37,885 nt of DNA, from NCBI GenBank assembly GCA_007695015.1, contig REEN01000045.1, forward strand, positions 1 through 37,885, written 5' to 3'. The position numbers and the translations under genes were made by a program. Every line of letters begins with the position of its first letter. The first letter of the stretch is position 1. The DNA is from Marinilabiliales bacterium (GTDB taxonomy: Bacteria; Bacteroidota; Bacteroidia; Bacteroidales; PUMT01). This document shows, one piece after another, positions 9,851-19,185 of this stretch. Below the pieces are notes generated by a model. It saw only the letters and a program-made list of their open reading frames with translations. It made no database searches and had not been told where the DNA came from.

Positions 9851-10456
9851 ATGACAGGAAAAATTGTTTTATTTGCAATTATTGTGCTCGTTGCCGCAGG
9901 ATGCGGCCCACGAAACGGGCAGCAGGAGAGTGCAACTGATGATATGGTTGACAGGATCGAAGCTCTTGAATCGGCCCTGACTGAAACGGAAAGGGCATTT
10001 CTTGACAATCTGGCAAGCCTTTGTGGCAAGTCCTTCCGCGGCGGGGAGGTTTATATGGCGCCCGGAAGGGACAGCTGGGCTCACATGGATTTTGTTATGC
10101 ATGTTACTGTATGCGAGGATGACAGAGTCTATATCCCTTTCCATCTCGACGAGGACAGGTCCCGCACCTGGATGTTCCTGGTCGAGGAGAGGGGACTCCG
10201 GTTCAGGCATGACCATCGCCACGAAGACGGAACTCCGGAGGATCTTACTATGTATGGAGGATATGCCGACGGGAAAGGAACAGAGTTCATGCAGAATTTT
10301 CCGGCTGACGAGTATACCGTAGAGCTGCTTGAGGATGTTTTTAACCGTGAATGGCAGATCATACTGGCGGAGGATATGAGCACTATGACCTATCAGCTCA
10401 GCTACCACGGTGAACCGGTCTTTACCGCCGAATTTGATCTTACAAATCCCATCTGA
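9851..10456 (+). CDS. Uncharacterised lipoprotein
   Basis: The 201-residue protein has a short hydrophobic signal with lipobox VAAGC, Cys18 being the lipidation site. The mature part starts with an acidic helical stretch (residues 27-55) and continues into a compact domain with LCGKSFRGGEVYMAP, then a run of HDHRHEDGT around residues 119-127, and a mixed strand pattern to the end. I do not recognise the family. The plus strand was chosen over a 200-residue reading frame on the other strand because of the lipoprotein signal and the six-base spacing to the next gene, which suggests co-transcription with the Gfo/Idh/MocA oxidoreductase. Its function cannot be inferred from that context. Confidence 0.75.
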   Translation: MTGKIVLFAIIVLVAAGCGPRNGQQESATDDMVDRIEALESALTETERAFLDNLASLCGKSFRGGEVYMAPGRDSWAHMDFVMHVTVCEDDRVYIPFHLDEDRSRTWMFLVEERGLRFRHDHRHEDGTPEDLTMYGGYADGKGTEFMQNFPADEYTVELLEDVFNREWQIILAEDMSTMTYQLSYHGEPVFTAEFDLTNPI

Positions 10457-10462
10457 CATATT

Positions 10463-11557
10463 ATGGAACATTACAGGATTGGTTTTCTTGGTGCCGGGGG
10501 AATTGCAAAATCACATGTCTTCGCGCTCAATTCACTTAAATTTTTCTATCCCTCCCCTCCTGACTTTTCCCTTGCAGCCGTTGCTTCTGCACGGAAAGAG
10601 AGCCGTTCGGTATTTGCAGGTGAATACGGATTTGAGAAAGATGTTACGGCTGAGGAGTTTTTTAATCTCAGGGATATAGATACGGTTTTCATTCTCGGGC
10701 CCAACAACGTCCATTGCGCGCACCTGGAGGCTGCACTGGCGATGGACGGCGTCAGGCAGGTGTACCTGGAAAAGCCTGTATGTTCCAATATTGATGAGGA
10801 GCGCAGGCTGAACGATATAGCCGGCAGGGGTAACCACGGCAAGAAAGTGCAGGTGGGCTTCCAGTTCCTTCTGGGGGCGGCTGTTCGTGAGGCTCTGATT
10901 TTCATGAAAGAAAAGGATTTCGGGAAGCCGGTTCATTTCAGCTTTACCCTGAAACATAGTGACTACCTGAACAAATCTTACAGGGACAAACGGCGCACAC
11001 GGCTGACCCCTGCTCCTGACGGAGGTGCCATGGCCGACCTGGGGTCGCATGCCATAAGCCTGATGGTCGCTTTCCTGGGTAGCGGGGTGAAGATAGTCTC
11101 TGCACTGCAGTCCGGTTCCTACCCCGATGTGCCGGCGGGGTCAGACCTTTATTCAGAGATAGCCCTCTTTGACCCGAAGACGGGGGCAGTGGGCAATGTT
11201 TCAGGCAGCCGTGTCAGCTCGGGAATTGGCGATATGCTTGCCTTCGAGATCCATTTCGAGAAAGGTGCCCTCCGCTACAGTTCTTATTACCCCGACAGGT
11301 TTGAGTATTTCCTGGAGGAGGTGGGGGACTGGTCAGTCAGGTTCACCGGGAGCAATTTCCGGCCCGTGACAAGCTTTCCTTCGGGACATGTGCCTGCGGG
11401 CTGGCTGAGGGCTCTCATCCATGCCCATTATGTTTTCCTTACGGGGAAGGATACGCTGGCTTACGTGCCCGGACTGGATCATGGAGTGGAGGTGCAGAGG
11501 CTTGTGAGGGAGACGGCAGAGCAGATGGCTGTCTTCAGGAAAGGTGCAGGGATTTGA
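10463..11557 (+). CDS. Gfo/Idh/MocA family oxidoreductase (cytoplasmic)
   Basis: The 364-residue protein starts with a Rossmann dinucleotide-binding motif (FLGAGGIAKSH, residues 8-18), has the EKP motif with the family's catalytic-type lysine (K104), and the segment GGAMADLGSHAISLM (residues 187-201) with the Asp and His positions usual in these NAD(P)-dependent sugar dehydrogenases. There is no signal peptide, unlike the second member in this window at 21594-22952. It follows the unknown lipoprotein by six bases and precedes the UDP-GlcNAc 2-epimerase by about 50 bases. A role in nucleotide-sugar or surface-polysaccharide synthesis is conceivable from the epimerase neighbour, but the substrate is not visible. 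Confidence 0.9.
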   Translation: MEHYRIGFLGAGGIAKSHVFALNSLKFFYPSPPDFSLAAVASARKESRSVFAGEYGFEKDVTAEEFFNLRDIDTVFILGPNNVHCAHLEAALAMDGVRQVYLEKPVCSNIDEERRLNDIAGRGNHGKKVQVGFQFLLGAAVREALIFMKEKDFGKPVHFSFTLKHSDYLNKSYRDKRRTRLTPAPDGGAMADLGSHAISLMVAFLGSGVKIVSALQSGSYPDVPAGSDLYSEIALFDPKTGAVGNVSGSRVSSGIGDMLAFEIHFEKGALRYSSYYPDRFEYFLEEVGDWSVRFTGSNFRPVTSFPSGHVPAGWLRALIHAHYVFLTGKDTLAYVPGLDHGVEVQRLVRETAEQMAVFRKGAGI

Positions 11558-11585
11558 ATTGCTTTTCCGCCGTAAGGCATATTTG
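11553..11585 (+). promoter_or_regulatory. Possible promoter for the 2-epimerase gene
   Basis: TTTG (11553-11556) and CATATTTG (11578-11585, one mismatch from TAnnTTTG) are separated by 21 bp and sit 25 bp before the start at 11610. The upstream element overlaps the stop codon of the oxidoreductase gene. Confidence 0.35.
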
Positions 11586-11609
11586 TATTATTATTAACAG
11601 AACCAACAG

Positions 11610-12659
11610 ATGCGAATTATTTCCATAGTCGGGGCAAGGCCCCAGTTTATAAAGCTTGCAGCTTTATCGGCCAGGCTTTCTGACAAGCATGAGGAGATCA
11701 TTGTCCATACCGGGCAGCATTATGATTATGAAATGTCTGAAAAGATATTCTCAGACCTTGGGATCAGGAACCCTGATTACCACCTGGCGATCGGGTCGGG
11801 TACTCATGCCACGCAGACGGGTGAGATGATGAAGGCGATCGAGGAGGTTATTATTAAACGGGATCCCGGACTTGTTGTGATCTTTGGCGATACCAACACC
11901 ACACTTGCCGGAGCAATGGCAGCCTCCAAGATCAATGTTCCCCTGGTGCATGTGGAGGCCGGACTTAGAAGTTATAACCGGAACATGCCCGAAGAGATCA
12001 ACAGGATTGTTGCCGACCATGTGTCCGATTACCTGTTTGCGCCTACAGGGACTGCCGAGGCAATTCTAAAAGGGGAGGGGCTATCTGATAAAACTTATCT
12101 TACAGGTGACATAATGGTAGATACCCTTTCCAAATCACTGCCCGTGGCACTTGAAAAATCGAAGATTACCCGTGAGCTGGAGGTGGAAGGCCGCGAATTC
12201 AACCTGCTTACGCTGCATCGCAACTATAATGTTGATAATCCCGAAATACTGGTAAATATACTCGATCAGCTTGACCTGCTGGGTGAGCTGATCATCTTTC
12301 CGGTGCACCCCCGCACCAGGAAAATGATCGTGCAGACGGATCTTTCATGGAAGAACATATCTCTTGTTGAACCCCTGGGATATCTTGATTTTATTGCCGC
12401 ACAGCATTACAGCATGCGGATCATAACCGATTCGGGCGGGATTCAGAAGGAGGCTTTCATACTGGGCCGGCCCTGCATAACGTTGCGCACCGAGACCGAA
12501 TGGGTCGAGACGGTCGATACCGGCTGGAACCTCCTGGTTGATCCCAGGGGCAGTCATATTGCTGATGTAATTACGTCATTCAGGGTCCCTGAATCACAGG
12601 AGAATGTTTTTGGCGAAGATGTCAGTTCCAAAATGGCAGCAATCATTGATTCAATCTGA
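11610..12659 (+). CDS. wecB: UDP-N-acetylglucosamine 2-epimerase, non-hydrolysing
   Basis: The 349-residue enzyme interconverts UDP-GlcNAc and UDP-ManNAc in the cytoplasm, feeding ManNAc-containing surface polysaccharides. The N-terminus IVGARPQFIKL, HTGQHYDYEMS (residues 33-43), FGDTNTTLAGA (D94), HVEAGLRS (E116), the MPEEINR stretch (E128/E129) and TDSGGIQKEA are all family signatures, and the acidic residues match the known catalytic positions. The length is slightly short of the usual 360-380 residues, but nothing essential appears missing. No polysaccharide cluster surrounds it in the window, so it acts as an isolated gene; the preceding Gfo/Idh/MocA gene is a possible partner. Confidence 0.93.
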   Translation: MRIISIVGARPQFIKLAALSARLSDKHEEIIVHTGQHYDYEMSEKIFSDLGIRNPDYHLAIGSGTHATQTGEMMKAIEEVIIKRDPGLVVIFGDTNTTLAGAMAASKINVPLVHVEAGLRSYNRNMPEEINRIVADHVSDYLFAPTGTAEAILKGEGLSDKTYLTGDIMVDTLSKSLPVALEKSKITRELEVEGREFNLLTLHRNYNVDNPEILVNILDQLDLLGELIIFPVHPRTRKMIVQTDLSWKNISLVEPLGYLDFIAAQHYSMRIITDSGGIQKEAFILGRPCITLRTETEWVETVDTGWNLLVDPRGSHIADVITSFRVPESQENVFGEDVSSKMAAIIDSI

Positions 12660-12697
12660 TCAGAAAACTATTTTTTTGTTAAAATTCTGAAAACTCG

Positions 12698-12728
12698 TTT
12701 GGTTTATTGAGTTTCCATATTACTTTTG
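12698..12728 (+). promoter_or_regulatory. Bacteroidota-type promoter upstream of tetR
   Basis: TTTG (12698-12701), a 19-bp spacer and TACTTTTG (12721-12728) match both elements of the Bacteroidota housekeeping promoter. The start codon at 12846 is about 110 bases past the predicted transcription start, so the efflux operon mRNA would have a long leader that includes GGACACATGTCC (12777-12788), which can fold, and a related GC-rich stretch near 12821-12832. Confidence 0.6.
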
Positions 12729-12845
12729 TGCCTTGTATTAATTTGCAGAAAACAGAGAATACTGCATTTTTTGCCGGGGACACATGTCCGGTGCCCGCTA
12801 GTATGAAGGCCCTGTTGACTGCCCGGGGGACAAAATATCACACCG

Positions 12846-13475
12846 ATGCATGTAAAGGAACGTATTGTTGAAAAGGCTGCTGAGATGTTCATAAAATCGG
12901 GCATTAAGGCGATAACGATGGATGATATATCGAGCGATGCCGGGGTTTCAAAACGTACCATTTATGAAATATTCAAAGACAAGGATGACCTTCTCAGGAG
13001 CTGCCTGAGCCACCTTGATGCGGTTTTCAGTAAGGACAAACTGCAGGCCCGGTCCGAAGCAAAAAACACTATTGATCTTGTATTCAGGTTTATCAAGCTT
13101 GGGGTAGCGGCTATCAAGACCATCAATCCGCTGTTTACCTCAGACCTGAAAAAATATCATTACCGGATATGGAAGGAGACCTACCGTAAATACGGTGATG
13201 AGCACCAGGCCCATATCAGGGGTATACTTGAGAAAGGAATTGAGGAGGGCCTGTTCAGGGGAAGTATTGACGTTGAGATTGTCGGAAAGCTGCTTAATGA
13301 GCAGCTGAGGATTATATCGGATGAGGATGTATTCCCTTCGATCCGCTTTTCGCGGGAGGCGGTGTATGAAAATGTGGTGATAAATTTTTTCAGAGGCATA
13401 GCTACAAAAAAGGGGCTGGACATGATTGAGAAGTATCTGGAGGATGAGGCTGATCAATTTGTTACTGTTGGATAA
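12846..13475 (+). CDS. TetR/AcrR family transcriptional regulator
   Basis: The 209-residue protein has the TetR DNA-binding domain at residues 4-50: a first helix ERIVEKAAEMFIKSG, then ITMDDISSDAGVSKRTIYEIF with the helix-turn-helix and the KDKDDLL segment after it. The rest is an all-helical ligand-binding domain with no recognisable ligand signature. It is the first gene of a row with the outer-membrane factor, adaptor, RND permease and PII-like protein, so it most likely regulates that efflux operon, and probably itself. No operator palindrome was pinned down with confidence in the leader. Confidence 0.92.
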   Translation: MHVKERIVEKAAEMFIKSGIKAITMDDISSDAGVSKRTIYEIFKDKDDLLRSCLSHLDAVFSKDKLQARSEAKNTIDLVFRFIKLGVAAIKTINPLFTSDLKKYHYRIWKETYRKYGDEHQAHIRGILEKGIEEGLFRGSIDVEIVGKLLNEQLRIISDEDVFPSIRFSREAVYENVVINFFRGIATKKGLDMIEKYLEDEADQFVTVG

Positions 13476-13512
13476 GACTTAACAGTTCTGATTTAAAGAA
13501 CGGCATAAAAGA

Positions 13513-13531
13513 CCTGCGCTACTGGCGCAGG
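13513..13531 (+). other. Hairpin between tetR and the tolC-like gene
   Basis: CCTGCGC (13513-13519), loop TACTG and GCGCAGG (13525-13531) form a perfect 7-bp stem. No T-run follows, so it is not a standard intrinsic terminator. It may partly uncouple tetR expression from the pump genes or stabilise the downstream mRNA. Confidence 0.6.
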
Positions 13532-13554
13532 GTAGTTTACACAAATTAATAATT

Positions 13555-14862
13555 ATGAGTATGTTGAAGTGGTTGAAAGAATGTTTTATGATGTTTCTGC
13601 TGCTGCTTGTTTTTGATGGCGGACTTGTTTTTGCGCAGGAGCCTTTGAGACTGGGACTTGAGGATGCCCGGCAATATGCAATCGAGCACAACCGGAACCT
13701 TATCAATGCCGGACTGGCAATTGATGAGGCAGGAGAGAGACTCCGGGAAACTATTGCACAGGGTCTGCCAAGGATTGATGCTACAGTGGATTACAACAAC
13801 TTTTTCGGGTCCACAGCTTCGCTCGGAGCCTTTCCCGGGATGGAGATAGAGTTCAATCCGACCAGTAACCTGCAGCTTTCGGTCGGGCAGCTCATTTTCA
13901 GCGGAAGCTATATTGTGGGTATCAGGACTGCAAGGTTGTTCAGGGAGGTTACTGAGGTAACTAAACAGAGGACCGGACTTGAGATACGCGCCCAGGTGAC
14001 CCAGGCATATTATCTTGCTCTGATCTCGGAGCAATCGGCCGGCATCATAGAGGCAAATCTTGACAATGTAAGAGATATCCTTGAAAAGACACGTGCAATG
14101 GTTGATGCTGGTGTGGCTGAGGAGGTCGACTACGATCAGCTGTCGGTGCAGGTCACCATGCTTGAAAATGCCCTCAGGGCATCGGGAAGGCAGGTTGAGC
14201 TGTCACACAACATGCTCAGGTTGCAGTTGGGACTGGATGCAGATGTGCCGGTCGAGCTGACCGATGGCCTTTCATCTATAGTTGAAAGGTCAGATTTCAA
14301 CGGAAGCCTGCTAAGCCAGTTCAATATAAACGAGAATGTCGATTACCAGCTGATGGAGCTGCAGACCAGCATCGCCGGACAGCAGGTGGACCTGGAACGG
14401 GCGGCTTACCTGCCCACCATCATGGGGTTCTATAACTATACCGAAAAGCTGCTTAAGCCGGAGTTTGATATCACACCTAACCATGTTATCGGCTTTAATG
14501 TCAGCATTCCGATCTTCTCGAGCGGTGCCCGCCAGTCCCGCGTCAACCAGGCCCGGATAAACCTTGAGATGGCCGAGAATCAGAAGGCGCTGCTTTCAGA
14601 ACAGCTCCTGATCCAGGAAAAGCAGTTGCGCTACAACCTGAATAACGCGAAAGAGCAGTATGAGAGTCAGAAGTCCAATGTAGAAGTGTCTCGCAGGGTC
14701 TACCATAATATCAGTAACAGGTATGAGCAGGGAATGGCATCAAGCCTCGACCTGACCACGGCAAACAATAATTACCTGCAGGCAGAGAACAGCTATATTT
14801 CTGCCCTCATGCAGCTTCTTGAGGCTCATGTGGCGATGGACAGGCTGCTTAATGAGATATGA
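13555..14862 (+). CDS. TolC-family outer-membrane efflux protein
   Basis: The 435-residue protein has an N-terminal signal peptide (hydrophobic residues about 11-25, cleavage after VFAQ) and two outer-membrane efflux protein repeats rich in long amphipathic helices. The first repeat opens with LEDARQYAIEHNRNLINAG, and the second carries FNVSIPIFSSGARQSRVNQA, both characteristic of the family. It should trimerise into a channel-tunnel crossing the outer membrane and periplasm. The order tetR, this gene, adaptor, RND permease is the standard tripartite efflux arrangement. Substrates cannot be read from the sequence. Confidence 0.93.
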   Translation: MSMLKWLKECFMMFLLLLVFDGGLVFAQEPLRLGLEDARQYAIEHNRNLINAGLAIDEAGERLRETIAQGLPRIDATVDYNNFFGSTASLGAFPGMEIEFNPTSNLQLSVGQLIFSGSYIVGIRTARLFREVTEVTKQRTGLEIRAQVTQAYYLALISEQSAGIIEANLDNVRDILEKTRAMVDAGVAEEVDYDQLSVQVTMLENALRASGRQVELSHNMLRLQLGLDADVPVELTDGLSSIVERSDFNGSLLSQFNINENVDYQLMELQTSIAGQQVDLERAAYLPTIMGFYNYTEKLLKPEFDITPNHVIGFNVSIPIFSSGARQSRVNQARINLEMAENQKALLSEQLLIQEKQLRYNLNNAKEQYESQKSNVEVSRRVYHNISNRYEQGMASSLDLTTANNNYLQAENSYISALMQLLEAHVAMDRLLNEI

Positions 14863-14943
14863 TACATGCATAAATGGTTTAAACAGTTAAGCCTGGTTAT
14901 TAGATAACAGTAAACGGATAGAAAACAATTAAAAATATTCAAA

Positions 14944-16005
14944 ATGGAATTCAAAAGTAAATTAAAAGGCTTCATGACCGTTGCCGCAGTTATATTGACA
15001 GCTTACGGCTGCTCCTCTTCACCGGGCGATGAAGCGGGTACTGCCACTGAGGCAGGAGACCGTACTGAAGCTGTCAGGGTTCTTGAACTCGGCTACAGTG
15101 AGATAGCCCGGAGCATAAATTATACGGCTAACCTGCGTGCATTCACTGAGGTACACCTTGCCCCGGCCCAGCCCGGCAGGGTTGACAGAATTCATGTGGA
15201 GGCAGGCGACAGGATAGGGCGTGGACAACTGCTGGTGGAGATGGACCGTACACAGCTTCAGCAGGCCAGGTTACAGCTTGCAGGCATAGAGAAGGATTAC
15301 CGGCGGATGGATACACTCAGGAAGGTAGGGAGCGTAACCAGGCAGCAGTATGACCAGGTGAAGACGCAATATGAAATGGCAGAATCGAACGTTGCGTTTT
15401 TGATGGAAAACACAACGCTTACGGCTCCGTTCGACGGAAGGGTGTCGGCAAAATATTTTGAGAACGGCGAGATGTTCTCCGGTGCACCCAACACCCCTGC
15501 CGGCAAGGCTGCGATCATCACCCTGGTCCATACTTCAAGGCTGAAGGTGATGATCAATGTTTCGGAAAGGTATTATCGACATATTTCAGAAGGGATATCT
15601 GTTGAAATAACCACCGACGTATGGCCGGGTGAGGTATTTATGGGGACGGTAAAGACTGTATATCCGACAATTGATCCGGCTACCCGTACCTTCACCGTTG
15701 AGATGGTTGTTCCCAACAGCGATGAACGGCTGAGGCCCGGGATGTTTGCACGTGCCACCATGGAACTTGAGCAGATTGAAGCCTTTGTTGTGCCGGCACT
15801 TGCAGTGCTCAAGCTGCAGGGATCCAATGAGCGGTTCGTTTTTATTGAAGAGAACGGCAGAGCAAGACGCGTTGCAGTCGGACTGGGAGAGAGGTTTGAC
15901 GATATGGTCGAGATCATATCCGATGAGCTAAGTGAAGGCGACAGGCTGATTTTTGCGGGACAGGCAAGGCTGGTTGACGGTGTTGCTGTCGAAGTGCAGT
16001 GGTAA
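14944..16005 (+). CDS. RND efflux periplasmic adaptor (membrane fusion protein)
   Basis: The 353-residue protein is a lipoprotein, with lipobox TAYGC (Cys23). It has the lipoyl-like half motif QPGRVDRIHVEAGDRIGRG (about residues 77-95), a short helical hairpin, then the second half LTAPFDGRVSAKYFENGEM (about 159-177), a beta-barrel domain and a membrane-proximal domain ending near the C-terminus. It bridges the RND permease and the TolC-like channel. It is 81 bp downstream of the channel gene and 45 bp upstream of the permease gene. Confidence 0.93.
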   Translation: MEFKSKLKGFMTVAAVILTAYGCSSSPGDEAGTATEAGDRTEAVRVLELGYSEIARSINYTANLRAFTEVHLAPAQPGRVDRIHVEAGDRIGRGQLLVEMDRTQLQQARLQLAGIEKDYRRMDTLRKVGSVTRQQYDQVKTQYEMAESNVAFLMENTTLTAPFDGRVSAKYFENGEMFSGAPNTPAGKAAIITLVHTSRLKVMINVSERYYRHISEGISVEITTDVWPGEVFMGTVKTVYPTIDPATRTFTVEMVVPNSDERLRPGMFARATMELEQIEAFVVPALAVLKLQGSNERFVFIEENGRARRVAVGLGERFDDMVEIISDELSEGDRLIFAGQARLVDGVAVEVQW

Positions 16006-16050
16006 AGCCCCTTATGCAATAACATTATTATACATGTAATCACTATCAAG

Positions 16051-19000
16051 ATGAGTATATACAAGAGCGCAGTAAACAAACCCATCACCACTTTTATGAT
16101 CTTTACGGCGGTGATCGTGATGGGTATATATTCGCTTATCTACATCCCTGTCGATCTGTATCCGGAGATGGAACCCCCATTCATCTCGGTAATAACCAGC
16201 TATCCGGGCGCCAATGCCAGTGATATTGAAACAAATGTGACACGGCCCCTGGAAGATGCATTCAACAGGGTTGATAAACTTAAGGAGATCACATCGGTAT
16301 CGAGCGATAACCTTTCGGTCATATTTCTTGAATTCGAATGGGAGTCTGACATGAACGAGGCATCGAATGATATCAGAGATGCCATAGACCTGCTTTATGA
16401 CTACCTCCCTGATGAGGTGAGCCGTCCCACCATATTCAAGTTTGACATTAGCATGGTGCCGATAGTTTTCTATGCATTCACTGCAGATGAGAGTTATCCC
16501 GGACTGGCGAAAATACTCGACGAGAGAATTATTAATCCCCTGAACCGTATTGACGGTATAGGGTCGGTAATGGTAATAGGTTCTCCCCAGAGAAGGATAT
16601 ATGTTGAAGCCGATCCCGTGCGCCTCGATGCATACAACCTTACCATTGAGCAGATTGGTAACGCTATAAGGGCTGAGAATCTGAATATGCCGTCAGGAAA
16701 CATCAGGATGGGAATGATGGATTACCAGCTCAGGGTAGAGGGGGAGATAAGTGAGAGTTATGAGCTGGAGGATCTTGTTGTCGGTCATTTTATGGGCAAC
16801 TCAATATACCTCCGCGATGTCGCCCAGGTACGAGACACACTCCGGGATGTATCGATCGACTCCCGTATTACCGGGCGCCAGGGTGTGCGCATGATGGTCA
16901 TGAAGCAGTCCGGCGCCAACACTGTCCGTGTTGCCAGGGATGTCAAGAGCGCCATTGAGGAGCTGCAGAGAGACCTTCCGCCTGATATTGAGGTACAGGA
17001 AATAATAGATACTTCAGTATTCATCAGTAACTCTGTAAGCAACCTGTCACGGACCATGTTGTGGGCACTATTCTTCGTTGTACTGGTGGTACTGTTCTTC
17101 CTGGGCAAATGGAGGGCTACATTCATAGTCGTGCTCACGATTCCGATATCATTGATTGTCTCTTTTATATACCTGTATGTCACCGGCGGCTCACTTAACG
17201 TGATCTCCCTTGCCTCCCTGTCAATAGCGCTGGGTATGGTAGTAGATGATGCCATCGTTGTTCTGGAGAATATATCGCGGCATGTAGAACGCGGAACCAG
17301 TCCCCGTGAGGCAGCCATATATGCCACAAACGAAGTCTGGCTTTCCGTCATAATAACCACCCTGGTCATTGTGGCAGTGTTCTTCCCGCTTACCCTGGTC
17401 GGGGGTATGACCGGTGTGCTTTTCAGACAGCTTGGATGGATCGTGACGATAACCGTAGTCACCTCAACCCTTGCCGCGATAACTCTTACCCCGATGATGG
17501 CTTCGCAGTTGCTGGAGTTGCGGAAAAAAGGCCTTGCACCGGGCCTGATCAGCCATGCGCGGATTGTAAATCCCATTATAGGTGCGATCGAAGGGTTTTA
17601 TGAGAAGAGCCTGCGTGTTGCCCTGCGTAACAAAAGAAAAGTTCTGGCACTCGCTGTCATTGTGTTTGCCGGCTCACTATTCCTTCTGAATTTCATAAGT
17701 ACCGAGTTTATGCCGGAGACGGATGAGAGCAGAATTAATGCTGAAGCAGAGCTGACGACAGGACTGCGTGTTGAAGAGACCATAAAGGTAGCCAGAGAAC
17801 TGGAGAGGATAATCGAAGAGAGGTATCCCGAGGTTCGGCTGTATGCTGTTTCTGCAGGTTCTGATGATGAGGGAGGTATGGCAGGATTGTTCGGGCAGTC
17901 AGGTTCCAATATGATAGACCTGGTAATGCGGTTGTCGCCTGTTGATCAACGAGACCGCTCGGTATGGGAAATTGCTGATGATCTGAGGAGGCAGATGGAG
18001 CAGATACCCGAGATAGTCGAATATTCCGTGACTGCCGGGGGAGGAGGTATGGGAAGCACTACTGTCGATGTCGAGATATTCGGTTACGATTTTGAGGTTA
18101 CAACCAGACTTGCCAATGAGATACACTCCAAAATAGAGGCTATTCCCGGTGCCGAGGATGTTCAGATCAGCCGTAAGGATGAGCGACCTGAGCTCCAGGT
18201 AGTTTTGGACAGGAACAAGCTTGCTGAGAACGGGCTGAACACTGCAATGGTCTCATCTGCCATCCGCAACAGGGTGGCAGGTATGACAGCCTCCATATTC
18301 AGGGAAGAGGGCGAGGAGTATGACATAATTGTAAGGTACGGTGAGGAGTTCAGAAGTTCGGTTTCAGATCTTGAAGCAATTACCATTACCAATCCGATGG
18401 GCAACAAGATAAGGCTTGCCGAGGTGGGCGAGGTGCGGGAATACTGGAACCCACCAAATATAGAAAGGAAAAGAAGGGATAGGGTGGTGACTGTTTCGGC
18501 TGTACCGTCGGGAATAGCACTGGGTGACCTTGCTTCTGAGATCAACTCTATAGTTTCCTCTACTGAGATACCACCCGGGGTGTTGGTAAATGTCGGCGGT
18601 GCCTATGAGGATATGATGGATTCATTCATGGATCTTGGCTTGCTGTTGCTGATAAGTCTCATCCTGGTGTTCCTTGTCATGGCATCCCAGTTCGAATCCT
18701 TCGTAATGCCGTTTGTGATAATGTTCTCCATTCCCTTTTCCTTTACAGGTGTTTTGCTGGCCCTGTTTTTAACCAATACCACACTCAGCGTTATCGCGGG
18801 ACTTGGGGCGGTGCTTCTTATAGGGATAGTGGTCAAGAACGGCATTGTGCTTATTGATTACATTAACCTGATGCGTGACCGTGGACATGCCCTCAACGAG
18901 GCAATAGCCATGTCGGGCAGGTTAAGGCTCAGACCGGTGCTGATGACTGCTATGACGACCATGATGGCCATGCTGCCTCTTGCACTCAGCCGGGGCGAAG

Positions 19001-19176
19001 GTTCGGAAATATGGAGTCCGATGGGAATTACGCTGATCGGGGGACTGCTGTTTTCGACTGCGGTAACCCTGATACTTGTCCCCGTAGTATACGGTATCTT
19101 CTCCCGCAGGGGTGAAAGGGACAAGCTGCAGAAGATCAGGAATAAATTTACTTTTCTTAATTGTGAGGACAAATAA
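16051..19176 (+). CDS. RND efflux permease (AcrB/HAE1-like)
   Basis: The 1041-residue inner-membrane proton antiporter has the usual twelve-helix layout with two large periplasmic loops. The proton-relay pair D399-D400 sits in GMVVDDAIVVLENI (TM4), and K929 in IVVKNGIVLIDYI (TM10), as in AcrB-type pumps; the HAE1-like VDDAIVVLEN pattern argues against a CusA-type metal pump, though this is not decisive. The N-terminus NKPITTFMIFTAVIVMGIYS forms TM1. The length matches the family. The next gene starts nine bases after its stop. Substrate range is unknown. Confidence 0.95.
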   Translation: MSIYKSAVNKPITTFMIFTAVIVMGIYSLIYIPVDLYPEMEPPFISVITSYPGANASDIETNVTRPLEDAFNRVDKLKEITSVSSDNLSVIFLEFEWESDMNEASNDIRDAIDLLYDYLPDEVSRPTIFKFDISMVPIVFYAFTADESYPGLAKILDERIINPLNRIDGIGSVMVIGSPQRRIYVEADPVRLDAYNLTIEQIGNAIRAENLNMPSGNIRMGMMDYQLRVEGEISESYELEDLVVGHFMGNSIYLRDVAQVRDTLRDVSIDSRITGRQGVRMMVMKQSGANTVRVARDVKSAIEELQRDLPPDIEVQEIIDTSVFISNSVSNLSRTMLWALFFVVLVVLFFLGKWRATFIVVLTIPISLIVSFIYLYVTGGSLNVISLASLSIALGMVVDDAIVVLENISRHVERGTSPREAAIYATNEVWLSVIITTLVIVAVFFPLTLVGGMTGVLFRQLGWIVTITVVTSTLAAITLTPMMASQLLELRKKGLAPGLISHARIVNPIIGAIEGFYEKSLRVALRNKRKVLALAVIVFAGSLFLLNFISTEFMPETDESRINAEAELTTGLRVEETIKVARELERIIEERYPEVRLYAVSAGSDDEGGMAGLFGQSGSNMIDLVMRLSPVDQRDRSVWEIADDLRRQMEQIPEIVEYSVTAGGGGMGSTTVDVEIFGYDFEVTTRLANEIHSKIEAIPGAEDVQISRKDERPELQVVLDRNKLAENGLNTAMVSSAIRNRVAGMTASIFREEGEEYDIIVRYGEEFRSSVSDLEAITITNPMGNKIRLAEVGEVREYWNPPNIERKRRDRVVTVSAVPSGIALGDLASEINSIVSSTEIPPGVLVNVGGAYEDMMDSFMDLGLLLLISLILVFLVMASQFESFVMPFVIMFSIPFSFTGVLLALFLTNTTLSVIAGLGAVLLIGIVVKNGIVLIDYINLMRDRGHALNEAIAMSGRLRLRPVLMTAMTTMMAMLPLALSRGEGSEIWSPMGITLIGGLLFSTAVTLILVPVVYGIFSRRGERDKLQKIRNKFTFLNCEDK

Positions 19177-19185
19177 CCGGATATT

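Noticed and set aside
9869-10471. 200-codon minus-strand frame opposite the lipoprotein gene
   Set aside because: It has no signal or domain pattern, while the plus-strand product has a clear lipobox and packs tightly against the next gene.
12803-12871. A 22-codon frame in the tetR leader as a leader peptide gene
   Set aside because: No ribosome binding site or conservation can be shown; kept only as a remark in the leader finding.
16785-17576. 263-codon minus-strand frame inside the RND permease gene
   Set aside because: It is Ser/Thr/Arg-rich shadow coding opposite a well conserved permease.
16051-19176. Metal-efflux (CusA-type) reading of the RND permease
   Set aside because: The TM4 motif VDDAIVVLEN and overall pattern fit the HAE1/AcrB group better, though substrate cannot be proven from sequence.
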